This document shows positions 36,110 through 44,451 of a stretch of 64,000 bases of DNA, piece after piece. The DNA is from Planotetraspora mira (GTDB taxonomy: Bacteria > Actinomycetota > Actinomycetes > Streptosporangiales > Streptosporangiaceae): positions 1-64,000 of the forward strand of contig NZ_BOOO01000027.1 in the NCBI RefSeq assembly GCF_016863275.1, read 5' to 3'. The first letter of the stretch is position 1. Each line of letters starts with the position of its first letter. The position numbers and the translations under genes are program-made. The notes beneath the pieces were generated by a model. It searched no databases. It had not been told where the DNA came from and was given only the letters and a program-made list of their open reading frames with translations.

Positions 36110-37072
36110 TCAGCTCGGTGGCGGGGCCCCGGGGATCCGGAGACGGTCGACGGCCTCCCTGCGCCGGCGTTCCGGGCGCCGGTCATACCGCGCGGTCGTG
36201 GCGGGGGAGGCATGCCCGACCAGGGCCTGGGCGGTCGCGAGGTCGACGCCGGCGTCGAGCAGTTCGCCGATGAACGTGCGGCGGAAGTCGTGCGGGGTCC
36301 TCTTCGACGCCCCGGCCGAGGTGAGCCGGCGCGTCACGATGTCGGCGACGGCCTGGCCGGTCATGTGCGACAGGCGGAGCCGTCCGGCCTTGTTGATGGG
36401 GCAGAAGAGCGGCCCTGCCTGTTTCCCGCGTTCCGCCAGCCACAGGTCGAGGCGCTGCACGGCCTCGGCCGTCAGGTACACGAGACGTTCCTTGTCGCCC
36501 TTTCCTCGGACACGCAGCGATCGGGCCGGCCGGTCGAAGTCGCCGAGTTTCAGACCGGCGAGCTCGGCTCTGCGGCACCCGGTCGAATACAGGACCGCGA
36601 GCATGGCGCCGTCCCGCCGTCCCGCGGGGGAGTGGTCGTCGTCGCACGCGTCCAGGCACGCCGCGAGGACCTCGGCCGGCACATGGTTTCCCGCGGGGAG
36701 CCGGGTGTGCTTGAAGGCGGGCAGGTCGGCGGCCCGCTGGTAGTCCTCACCGGTCATCAGCCCGAGCCGCCAGGCCTCCTTCAGTACGCGGCGCAGCGCC
36801 ACCAGATGCTTGTTGACGTGCGAGGGGGACCAGCCCTGCTCGCGCATCACGGTCCTGAGGCGGACGGTGTGCTCGTAGCGCAGCCGTTCCCACGGCTGGC
36901 CGGCCCCCGTCGCGTCCGGGTCTCCCGTGATGAGGCGGGCGACCCGGTCGAGGCACCCGCGCATGGTGCGCTTGGACTCGGGGCTGGGGAGCGCGTCGAG
37001 ATAGGCGTTGTAGGGATCGGGCGCGGACCGGGGAACCGGGCTGCGATCCGGCACGGCGGGGGTGTCCATCAC
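36110..37072 (-). CDS. Tyrosine recombinase/integrase
   Basis: This 320-residue site-specific recombinase has an N-terminal SAM-like core-binding domain (about 20-115) and a C-terminal catalytic domain (about 130-305). All catalytic residues are present: R in TGCRRAEL, K in GKGDKERLVYL, HDFRRTF (HxxR), GHASPATTARYDRR (H and nucleophile Y). It is larger than XerC/XerD-type minimal forms only slightly, and has no excisionase or phage neighbours. The start is GTG 37072 (or ATG 37069), five bases after TACGAT. A 19-base repeat lies just upstream. It ends the accessory island next to the ternary conflict operon. Confidence 0.9.
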   Translation of the reverse strand: MMDTPAVPDRSPVPRSAPDPYNAYLDALPSPESKRTMRGCLDRVARLITGDPDATGAGQPWERLRYEHTVRLRTVMREQGWSPSHVNKHLVALRRVLKEAWRLGLMTGEDYQRAADLPAFKHTRLPAGNHVPAEVLAACLDACDDDHSPAGRRDGAMLAVLYSTGCRRAELAGLKLGDFDRPARSLRVRGKGDKERLVYLTAEAVQRLDLWLAERGKQAGPLFCPINKAGRLRLSHMTGQAVADIVTRRLTSAGASKRTPHDFRRTFIGELLDAGVDLATAQALVGHASPATTARYDRRPERRRREAVDRLRIPGAPPPS

Positions 37073-37088
37073 GTCCGATCGTAATAGA

Positions 37089-37107
37089 AATCTACAATGT
37101 AAAGGCG
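37089..37107. repeat. 19-base element, copy 2
   Basis: AATCTACAATGTAAAGGCG matches the element at 17084-17102 at 18 of 19 bases, in the same orientation. Its centre, TACAATGTA, is a perfect palindrome around one base. It lies between the recombinase start codon and the end of the bpX6-like gene, within the recombinase promoter region. Confidence 0.45.
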
Positions 37108-37127
37108 ATGGCGCTGAGAAATTTCAC

Positions 37128-39839
37128 TCAACCCACCAAAACCCCCAAACCCGCACCGACCATGACGCGCAGGTTGGCCTGGACGATCCCCTGGGCGTCC
37201 AGGCCGACGACCCGGCCGCGATGGTCGAAGACCGTCGCGATTCCGGCGTGAGACCGCAGCCCCACGACCTGTCCCTCGGGGTCGGGGAAGTCGACGTGGA
37301 ACATCGCGTCTCCCGACGGGCCGCGCACGCTGACGGTCCCTCCCGAGGCGGTCGAGTAGAGGTCGCCGTCCGTCGAGATCACGGGGTCGTCCTGGAGATC
37401 GGGGCTCAGAACACGGCCTGAGGCGAGCACCCGCATTCCGGGCGCCACGCCGGATTCCACGACCGGCCGGCCGCGCAGCGTCCACGTGGGCAGGTCCCAT
37501 GTCCATGCCTGCAGAAGCTGACCGGCTCCCGGGTCCGTCACGGGGATCAGACCCAGAGCTGTGACTGTCGACGGCGTGCGACTGATGGAAAGGATCGCGT
37601 CGGCCTCCCACATCTCCCGCCAGACCACCCGAGGAAGGTCGGAGAGGGTGTCGAGCACGACGATGCCGTTCTCCTGCACAGCCGTCAGCAACCCGCCGTC
37701 ATAGGACGGCAGGACCAGTTGGACGCGCAGAGTGGCCCAGTGACGGACCTTGCGGGTGACGAGGTCGAGCCGGTGCACGTCGCTGACGGACTCGCGGCGG
37801 GTCACGAGAAGAGCGGTGCCACCGTGGTCGGCGACGACCAGTTGATGTGCCGGGATGTCCCAGCGTGCCCGGACCCGGCCGTCCCCGGTGAGCAGGAGTG
37901 TGCCCGCGTCTCCGCAGGCGACCAGGGCCGCGCCGCCGCCCAGGACGGCTGCGTCGAAGACGGTGACCGTACCGGGGGAGGCCGCGGCGACGACCGGTGG
38001 TTCGCTCTGCGACGGGCGGCGCCGCGTGGGCCTGGGAAGGTCCGCCGCGGCGAGGGGATCCGCCCGGTCGGACAGGGCCTGTGTCACGCGGTCGAGAGTG
38101 CGGCCGTCGAGAGACCAGCCCTCGTCCCGGACGAGTGCCCTCAGGCCGGCGGTGGCCAGGTGGCGGTCGGCTGCCGGATCGGTGCTCCGCAGGGACGCGA
38201 ACGCCAGGCCGAACCTCGATCTGGCCACCATGCCGTCCGCGTCGTCTCCGTCCAGCAACGCCTGCGCCGTACTGCGTGCGGCGTCGCCCGGCCATTGCGC
38301 GACAAGGTGGGCGAACAGGTGCGCTGCGTCCGGGCCGCCCAGCGCGAGGCCCGCCTGGATATCTGCGAGGGCCAACGGCCGCAGGGACTCCTCGGGCCAG
38401 GCCGCCTCGACGGCGCCGATGTGGTCTCCGGCCGCCTGCCTGTCGAGAACCCAGGCCCGGCGCAGATCCCGGGCTGCGGCGGCGTCGACACGCGCGAGAA
38501 GGGTGATCCCGGAGGCGAACGCGCCGCGGGATCGGGCGATGTCGACGGCCCGGTCCCGGTCGCCGGCCCGCCACCACAGCCGCACCGTGAGATCCGGTGA
38601 CAGCGCGCGCCCCTCGGCCAGTTCGGCGGCCATCTGCCATTTCTTGTGGCGTTCGAGAAGTTCGACGGCTTCGCCGGGTACGTCGAGAAGGTCCGCGAGT
38701 GTGAACGCGGCCTCCTCGATACGGCCTTCCTTCTCCAGGTTCGCCGCGGCGGATCGGTAGAGATCGTGAAGGTGCCCGTAGACCGTCGGTCCGTAGGGCA
38801 CAGACGCCGATCCGGAACCGGCGGTCGGGGTCGGGCGGAGCGAATTCCGGCGTGGGGGAAGTCGCAGGGTCAGCAGGCCCTGCTGACCGCCGGCGCCGCC
38901 CAATGCGATCGCCTCGCGCAGTGCGTCGTCCCATCGGCTCTGCTCGAACGCGCGCGTGAGCGCATGGAGGTATCGCTCGTGCCGGCGTCGCACGATCGGC
39001 ATGGCGGGCGTTCGGACGGTCAACCAGGTCAGAGCACGGCGGAGGAGATGCCGGCGGCGCCGGCCTGGTCCGTCATGCCGTTCGCCCGGCCGCCCGGCGG
39101 TCGAGCCTGCCCGGCCGCGCACGGGGCGGCGGCGGTGTCTGCCGAGCCGGTAGAGGATCACCGCGATCGCTGCGACGCCGATGGGACTCAGGTGCAGTCC
39201 GGTGTCGTGGAACAAGGCTCCGAACAGGAACACGGTCGCCACCACCACCGTGACGGCCGGGATCAGGACGATGAGGAGGGTGAGGCAGCCGGCCAGGCCC
39301 CCGTGTGAGCTCGTCGTGGGCGCACCCTCGCGCAGTTCCGCCGCCACCCGTCCGGTTCGACCGGATGGCCGTCCGATCCTGGCGGCCACGCGCAGGTCCG
39401 GTGCTTTGATCTCGTCGAGCCGCTCGATCGGGGACACCGGTGGCTCGGGGGCCTGGACGGGCCCGAGCTCGGTGATCGTCAGTCCTGTCGAGTCCAGCCA
39501 CTCGGCGGGGCGGAGAACGGGCAGGCTCTCCACGTGGCCGGTCCGTGCCGTCCCCGCGTGCAGCCAGGTGATCTCGCCGGGGCGGGTGCCGTACGCGCCG
39601 GGTGTGACGAGGCCTCCGGCGACGGCGCGGACCGGGAGGCCGGGCGCGGTCTCCGCACGCACGTCGAGGGGGGTCGCGAGTCTGAGCAACCAGCGCCCGT
39701 CAGGCAGTACGCGCAGTTCCGCGCCGTCGCGCCAGTGGGCGATGACGCGGCTGCGTGCTTCGGCTTCGCCGAGCACGGGGGCGTCGATGATGAAGCCCGC
39801 CGCGCCGACCCTGCCGCGGAATCCGTCCTGGTGGTTCAT
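37128..39839 (-). CDS. Membrane-anchored beta-propeller protein of a MoxR-vWA ternary system (bpX6-like)
   Basis: This 903-residue protein is the last gene of a four-gene operon with MoxR. Residues 1-125 form a beta-rich domain (FIIDAPVLGEAEARSRVIAHW, WLLRLATPLDV). Two transmembrane segments follow at about 182-210 and 217-232, then a basic segment. A helical-repeat region lies at about 260-570, with TPR-like units such as EKEGRIEEAAFTLADLLDV and HKKWQMAAELAEGR. A C-terminal beta-propeller occupies about 590-903. This architecture fits the bpX6 component of MoxR-vWA-beta-propeller systems. The ATG has GGCAGGTG upstream and overlaps the preceding stop as ATGA. The precise family name needs a profile search. 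Confidence 0.75.
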   Translation of the reverse strand: MNHQDGFRGRVGAAGFIIDAPVLGEAEARSRVIAHWRDGAELRVLPDGRWLLRLATPLDVRAETAPGLPVRAVAGGLVTPGAYGTRPGEITWLHAGTARTGHVESLPVLRPAEWLDSTGLTITELGPVQAPEPPVSPIERLDEIKAPDLRVAARIGRPSGRTGRVAAELREGAPTTSSHGGLAGCLTLLIVLIPAVTVVVATVFLFGALFHDTGLHLSPIGVAAIAVILYRLGRHRRRPVRGRAGSTAGRPGERHDGPGRRRRHLLRRALTWLTVRTPAMPIVRRRHERYLHALTRAFEQSRWDDALREAIALGGAGGQQGLLTLRLPPRRNSLRPTPTAGSGSASVPYGPTVYGHLHDLYRSAAANLEKEGRIEEAAFTLADLLDVPGEAVELLERHKKWQMAAELAEGRALSPDLTVRLWWRAGDRDRAVDIARSRGAFASGITLLARVDAAAARDLRRAWVLDRQAAGDHIGAVEAAWPEESLRPLALADIQAGLALGGPDAAHLFAHLVAQWPGDAARSTAQALLDGDDADGMVARSRFGLAFASLRSTDPAADRHLATAGLRALVRDEGWSLDGRTLDRVTQALSDRADPLAAADLPRPTRRRPSQSEPPVVAAASPGTVTVFDAAVLGGGAALVACGDAGTLLLTGDGRVRARWDIPAHQLVVADHGGTALLVTRRESVSDVHRLDLVTRKVRHWATLRVQLVLPSYDGGLLTAVQENGIVVLDTLSDLPRVVWREMWEADAILSISRTPSTVTALGLIPVTDPGAGQLLQAWTWDLPTWTLRGRPVVESGVAPGMRVLASGRVLSPDLQDDPVISTDGDLYSTASGGTVSVRGPSGDAMFHVDFPDPEGQVVGLRSHAGIATVFDHRGRVVGLDAQGIVQANLRVMVGAGLGVLVG

Positions 39840-41548
39840 GCACCTGCCGCCGTGTGAAGGAGGATCTTGCCGGTGACGAGGTTGCCCGCCTTGAGCCGTC
39901 CGGTGTCGTCGAGTGCGGCGATCAACGGCAGGGTCGGGTGGATCACGGGCGGCGCCGGCGACCCGGACCAGCCGGTGAGCGTCACCGTGCCCGACCGGCG
40001 TACCAGGCGCAGAAGGACTCCGCCTGGTCCTGAGGTCACCAGAACCGGTTCGCGTCCGTCGAAGACGAGTCCGAGGACGTGGGATCGCGGTTCGATCGTG
40101 ATGATCGCCCGCGAGCCGTTCGGGTGGACGACATGCCACGTGCGGGCGTCGGCCGATCGGGCGTATCCGCCGCCGCCCAGGATGACGGTGTCGTCCTGGG
40201 GCTCGATCGGCGCCCAGAGCCGTGGGATGGACACGTGCTTGCCGTGGGGTCCGTGAGTGACGTGGTGGGGCTGGTCGAATTGTTCGCTCGTCGCCGGCCC
40301 GACGGTGACAAGATCCGTCCGGACGGCTCCGCCGTCCTGGGCGAGTCTCCACCAGCGGCCGTCGCGGAGGGGGCAGATCACATCCCCGGACTGGTAGTAG
40401 AGGGGGACGAGTCCTTCCGCACAGATCTGGTGCACGTCGTCCATGTCGAGCCCGGCGGCTTCGACGGGGACGGACATGGACGCGACCCTGCCCAGCGGGT
40501 GCCCGATCACCTGGACGCGCAGCCGGCCGTCGCTCTCGATGACGGCGACGATGCGTTTGCCGAGGGCGGAGGCGGCCAGGACCGGCCCTTCGAGACGGTG
40601 CAGGCGTTTCCGGACGGGGCCTCGCCCAGGGGTCTGGGGCACGTGGATGGAGACGAGTTCGGCCGAGGTCGCGCCGCGTGCCAGGATCCGCCATGCCGAG
40701 CTCGGGAAGATGGGGAACCGGAGCGTCCCGGGGACTTCCGGGGTTCCGGCCGGGGCAGACTCGCGCCTGCCCGGGGCAGGCTCGCGCCTGAACTCACGGC
40801 CTCTCAGCGCCCGCACCGCGATCGGGCCGGGTGGCAGGGCGAGTTCGGCGCCGCTGTCGTCGCAGGTGACACGCACGTGAGTGGCCCCATGCTCTCCCCA
40901 GGCCGATTCACGGCTGCTGACCACGCGGCGCCGTCCATGGAGTTTCGCGGACAGGCGGGGGCCGGTCAGGATCCAGACGTCGTCGCCGTGGGCGATGTCA
41001 CGGGTCCAGGCGGAGACGTCGTCGGCGTCGGAGTCCGCCGGACCACGGCTGTCCAGCCAGGTCTTGAGCAGCTCGGGCAGGTCCCCGGTGTGCCAGTCGC
41101 CAGGTGTGCGACCGAGGATTCCGACCGCGAGCTCTGTTCCCAGCGTCGCGGCGCGGCGATGGAGGACGATCATGCAGGCGAGCTGGACCAGGCGTCCGGC
41201 TCCCGCTTGGGCGGGGCCGGTGTCGGCGAGCACGGCCACGCGGCCTCTGGCCGTCGGAGTGTGGACGGCGGGGGCCAGGTGGAGGAGTTCTCGCTGGGCG
41301 GCGCGGCGGAGGAACTCGTCGGGCGCCTCGTCGGCGAGAAGCCATTCGGACACGAGCATGAGCTCGGGGTGGCCGTGTGTGGTCACCCCTTCGAATCCGT
41401 TGAGGGTGCCCGGTCCTGGCCGGGCCGGATTCTGGCCGGAGACGAGCCGGTCGACGCCTCGGACCAGTGGCCCTAGTGCCAGGGCGAGTTCGGGGGTGAG
41501 GGAGGACAACGATTCCGACCACGGGCCCAGCCCGGAGGGGAGTCTCAT
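39836..41548 (-). CDS. Degenerate vWA plus beta-propeller protein of the ternary system
   Basis: This 570-residue protein has an N-terminal vWA-like Rossmann region (about 60-235). The strand RGRVAVLADTGPAQAGAGRLVQLA is followed by helix-strand repeats ending in DDVWILTGPRL. The MIDAS motif DxSxS is lost (DTGPA at 109-113). The C-terminal 320 residues are blade-like beta repeats (VLAASALGKRIVAVIESDGRLRVQVIG and HVLGLVFDGREPVLVTSG), fitting a beta-propeller. The ATG overlaps the preceding stop (ATGA), with GGAGGGG upstream. In this system class, MoxR proteins act on vWA partners. Confidence 0.72.
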   Translation of the reverse strand: MRLPSGLGPWSESLSSLTPELALALGPLVRGVDRLVSGQNPARPGPGTLNGFEGVTTHGHPELMLVSEWLLADEAPDEFLRRAAQRELLHLAPAVHTPTARGRVAVLADTGPAQAGAGRLVQLACMIVLHRRAATLGTELAVGILGRTPGDWHTGDLPELLKTWLDSRGPADSDADDVSAWTRDIAHGDDVWILTGPRLSAKLHGRRRVVSSRESAWGEHGATHVRVTCDDSGAELALPPGPIAVRALRGREFRREPAPGRRESAPAGTPEVPGTLRFPIFPSSAWRILARGATSAELVSIHVPQTPGRGPVRKRLHRLEGPVLAASALGKRIVAVIESDGRLRVQVIGHPLGRVASMSVPVEAAGLDMDDVHQICAEGLVPLYYQSGDVICPLRDGRWWRLAQDGGAVRTDLVTVGPATSEQFDQPHHVTHGPHGKHVSIPRLWAPIEPQDDTVILGGGGYARSADARTWHVVHPNGSRAIITIEPRSHVLGLVFDGREPVLVTSGPGGVLLRLVRRSGTVTLTGWSGSPAPPVIHPTLPLIAALDDTGRLKAGNLVTGKILLHTAAGA

Positions 41549-41943
41549 CTCCCCTCCAGCCAGGCGGGGTCGGCGGGCCGCAACGGCATGTCCGTGACCA
41601 GGGCCTGGTCCGGCATGAGCGCCGCGATCCCGCCGCTCGGGCGGCCGCCCACGAGGTGGTCGCGCCACAGTTCGGCCCGGGGAACAGGCGTCCGCGTGGT
41701 CGGCACGAGCAGTCCGGCGTCGAGGCCCAGGTAGTGGGCGCCGTCGGCCCAGGGCAGGTCGTCGCCGTCGCCCAGGACGAGGATCCAGTCGTCGGCCGCC
41801 GCGACGCGTAACTCCGCGCCTTCGAGGACCCGGGAACGGGCCGACGCCGCGAGGGCGGCCGCGACCGGACCGGAACCGGCCACCGCCACGGCGGGCAGAG
41901 GCGGCTCGCGTGGCACCCATTCCAGGGCGAACCGCAGGGTCAC
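41545..41943 (-). CDS. Small bpX5-like protein of the ternary system
   Basis: This 132-residue protein begins MTLRFALEWVPREPPLPAVAV. It has alternating strands and small helices, with a conserved-looking ILVLGDGDDLPWADGAHYLGLDAGLLVPTTRTPVP segment (in parts). It lies between the MoxR and vWA genes with 4-base overlaps on both sides (GTGA and ATGA), so it is translated as part of the complex. Its size and position match the bpX5-type component of MoxR-vWA-beta-propeller operons. That assignment is from context and general resemblance, not from a profile match. Confidence 0.6.
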   Translation of the reverse strand: MTLRFALEWVPREPPLPAVAVAGSGPVAAALAASARSRVLEGAELRVAAADDWILVLGDGDDLPWADGAHYLGLDAGLLVPTTRTPVPRAELWRDHLVGGRPSGGIAALMPDQALVTDMPLRPADPAWLEGR

Positions 41944-43091
41944 GGGCTCACCGCGGCGACCAGTCGTGCCCTGACCGACCTGAGCGGCTCGGCGAGGTCG
42001 TCGGTCGCGAACCAGGCGTCGATCTCTCGAAGCGTCGCCTCGACGCGGAGACGCTGGTCACGGTCGGGTCGTGTCGCGTCCAGTTCGGTGAGCAAGGTGT
42101 GGCCGGTCTCCGCGAGACGGGTGGCACGTGCCTGCGCGCCGCGGGAGAACTCCTCGGCGGCGTGGGCCAGGTTGTGGTTGTCGGACTTCTCCATCAGGTC
42201 GGCGAGTGTCTCCCGGGCGGCGGCCTGTGTGTCCGCGGTCGGGACGATCAGAGGCAGCACCCAGAGGTCGGCCGCGGAGGCGGCGGACCGCCCGTCCAGG
42301 ATCGCCGCCGCCGCGACCAGTCGCTGGACGCGGACCGCTCTCCGGTCGGTGATGTGGATGCCCGCGGCGCGGAGCCGCCGGACGGCGGTGCCGATGAGAG
42401 GCTGGACCGGCGACATCTCGCATCCCCGTGCGGCGGTGGCCAGGCGGTCCACCGCATCCATCAGCCCGGCGGGTTCGTGCTCGACCGTGTCGGGCAGTCG
42501 CCAGCCTGCCTCCAGGAGTTCCTCGAGCCGCGCGTCGGGGACCGGTTCGATGAAGAGCCTGGCGAGGAACCTGTCGGCGAACGCCGCCAGGGAGGGGTCG
42601 TCGGGCAGGGCGTTGGCCGCGCCGACGCAGACTCTGAGCGGTGAGGAGAGGGCGGTGCGGCCGCGCCGGAAGACCCGTTCGTTGAGAATGCCCAGCAAGG
42701 TGTTCAGGATGGCGGTCGAGCCGAGGAAGACCTCGTCGAGGAAGGCGACGTCCGCCTCGGGCAACATGCCGGCCGTCTCGATTTCCACCACGCCGTCGCG
42801 CAGGCGGCGCAGGTCCACGGGTCCGAACACCTCGTTGGGCTCGGTGAAACGCCCGAGCAGGTACTCGAAGTATCTGCCGCCGAGACTTCCGGCGACGCGG
42901 CGGACGGCTTCCGACTTGGCCGTGCCGGGTGCGCCGATCACGAGCAGATGTTCGCCCGCCACAGCGCACAGCGCGACCAACTCGGCGATCAGCTCTCGCT
43001 GGACCAGTCCGGCGCGTGCGGCGGCCACCGCGTCGCGGACCGCGGCGGCGTCCTGAGCGAGGTCGATGCTCAGCTCGGAATCAGTTTTCAC
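41940..43091 (-). CDS. MoxR-family AAA+ ATPase
   Basis: This 383-residue AAA+ ATPase of the MoxR/RavA class has Walker A GAPGTAKS (53-60), Walker B VAFLDE (115-120), FLGSTAILNTLLGILNERVF after it, the sensor region VCVGAANALP, and an arginine-containing ADRFLARL. A helical lid follows. MoxR proteins remodel vWA-domain partners. It is the first gene of the four-gene ternary operon. The GTG at 43091 lies seven bases after TACACT, suggesting a leaderless mRNA. It is divergent from an acetyltransferase gene. Confidence 0.9.
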   Translation of the reverse strand: MKTDSELSIDLAQDAAAVRDAVAAARAGLVQRELIAELVALCAVAGEHLLVIGAPGTAKSEAVRRVAGSLGGRYFEYLLGRFTEPNEVFGPVDLRRLRDGVVEIETAGMLPEADVAFLDEVFLGSTAILNTLLGILNERVFRRGRTALSSPLRVCVGAANALPDDPSLAAFADRFLARLFIEPVPDARLEELLEAGWRLPDTVEHEPAGLMDAVDRLATAARGCEMSPVQPLIGTAVRRLRAAGIHITDRRAVRVQRLVAAAAILDGRSAASAADLWVLPLIVPTADTQAAARETLADLMEKSDNHNLAHAAEEFSRGAQARATRLAETGHTLLTELDATRPDRDQRLRVEATLREIDAWFATDDLAEPLRSVRARLVAAVSP

Positions 43092-43098
43092 GCGCCGG

Positions 43099-43104
43099 AG
43101 TGTA
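43099..43104 (-). promoter_or_regulatory. -10 element of the ternary operon
   Basis: TACACT on the minus strand ends eight bases before the GTG of the MoxR gene, the usual spacing for leaderless transcripts in actinobacteria. No good -35 is visible 16-18 bases further upstream, which may mean weak or activated expression. Confidence 0.45.
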
Positions 43105-43157
43105 CGGAAGTCGAGGGCAAAAGATCACCCGAATTGCGCGGTTTGTAGGGGTACTGG

Positions 43158-43643
43158 GTGATTAAGCGGTTGACGTTCCAATGGCCGATGCCGTTGAGTG
43201 TCGCGATGCCTCTCCTCCGCATCGAACCGGTGGGCGACGCCACGCTCGAAGACTGGCGGCACGTCCACAACGCGATCATTCCGACCGACCCCCTGTCGCC
43301 CGACGACGTGCGTGAGCGGGTCGTGCGCAACCGCCTGGAGGTGGCGTATCTCGACGACGTGCTCGTCGGCTGCGCGACCGTGCGTCCCCCGGTGGGCGAC
43401 TCGGCGACCGCCACGGTGATCGTCCGGGTGCTTCCCGCTCATCGGCGAAACGGGTACGGGGAGGAGTTCTTCGCGCGGGAGATGGCGCACGCCCGGGCGT
43501 CGGGCGCCAGGACGATCGAGACCATAGTTCTGGCGTCCAACGTGGACGGGTTGCGGTTCGCGCTGTCCCACGGGTTCGTGGAGGTGTCCCGCTACCTTCC
43601 ACCGGAAGACGACGACCCGTTCATCACCCTGAGACTTCAGTGA
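43158..43643 (+). CDS. GNAT-family N-acetyltransferase
   Basis: This acetyltransferase of about 145-161 residues has its GNAT core visible in TATVIVRVLPAHRRNGYGEEFFAREMAHARASGA (acetyl-CoA loop RRNGYG). ASNVDGLRFALSHGFVEVSRYLP is the C-terminal motif. The GTG at 43158 is the longest start; the domain itself begins near PLLRIEPVGDA, so ATG 43206 or 43188 is also likely. It is divergent from the MoxR operon and could belong to the same island. The substrate is unknown. Confidence 0.78.
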   Translation: MIKRLTFQWPMPLSVAMPLLRIEPVGDATLEDWRHVHNAIIPTDPLSPDDVRERVVRNRLEVAYLDDVLVGCATVRPPVGDSATATVIVRVLPAHRRNGYGEEFFAREMAHARASGARTIETIVLASNVDGLRFALSHGFVEVSRYLPPEDDDPFITLRLQ

Positions 43644-43680
43644 GCACCGGACGAGTCGGCCTGCGGGCCCTGGGGGCAGT

Positions 43681-44451
43681 ATGAAGATCCTATTTTTCAC
43701 CTCAACCGGCGAGATCGACTTGTCTGCCGATCGTGCCGCCCTCAGGCACCTCGCCGAGCTGTTGACCCGTGGTTCGGGCTCGATGGCCGCCGAGATCGCT
43801 CCCGACACCGTGGTCGGCCAGACCGTGCTCACAGACGTGCGCGTCGACACGGTGGATGGTCAATCAGTCCTTGTTGCCGCCGTCCCTGAGAGTCGATCCC
43901 TGTCCATTGCCGGTGCGCGCGGCGCTCTCAAGCTTCTCGCTGACAACATCCTGGCCTTAGCAGAAAGCAATGATGGCGGCCATCTCCACATCGACTTCTA
44001 CCCCGACCATGCTTACCTCGCAGAAGGCTCAGCCCCCTTGGTCGTCAACAGCCCCCATGGTGGAATGCCCGCGCACGGAATGGCCGTGCGGAACTCAGTG
44101 TCCCTGGGCGTGTTCCTCGCGGTAGCGGCTCATCCCAGGGTTCGGTTCACAGCCGTGGAACTTGCGGGGCGAGGGATCACTGCGGACGCGGCCGGAAATC
44201 GTTGGGCACGCGAAGTAGCGAAGCCTTCTCTGGACGGCCTTTCGCTCGCTGACAAGCTCATCGAGCGAGGCGAGTTGGAAGACCGACTCGTCGACTTGTG
44301 GCGCACCATTGAAAACGTCGAGGCCGACCCGGCGACCTTCGAGACCCAGTTGGCGGAGATCGTCACAGCATTGGAGAAGTGGCCGTCGGCTCCTGAGCGG
44401 ACACTGCATTCAGTGGCGTCGCCGACCTATAACCCAAGAAGCCGAGGGTGA
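43681..44451 (+). CDS. Imm32-like protein with unknown C-terminal extension
   Basis: This 256-residue protein has an N-terminal part (about 1-125) that resembles Imm32-type immunity proteins: DRAALRHLAELL, a strand-rich middle, and the H-x-H motif GGHLHIDFYPDHAYLAEGSAPLVV. The remaining 130 residues form an unfamiliar alpha/beta extension (SVSLGVFLAVAAHPRVRFTAVELAGRG, then charged helices). Base composition is less G/C-biased than in neighbouring core genes, suggesting acquisition. The ATG at 43681 starts MKILFFTSTGEI. Its end overlaps the convergent Imm10-like gene by 25 bases. Confidence 0.55.
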   Translation: MKILFFTSTGEIDLSADRAALRHLAELLTRGSGSMAAEIAPDTVVGQTVLTDVRVDTVDGQSVLVAAVPESRSLSIAGARGALKLLADNILALAESNDGGHLHIDFYPDHAYLAEGSAPLVVNSPHGGMPAHGMAVRNSVSLGVFLAVAAHPRVRFTAVELAGRGITADAAGNRWAREVAKPSLDGLSLADKLIERGELEDRLVDLWRTIENVEADPATFETQLAEIVTALEKWPSAPERTLHSVASPTYNPRSRG

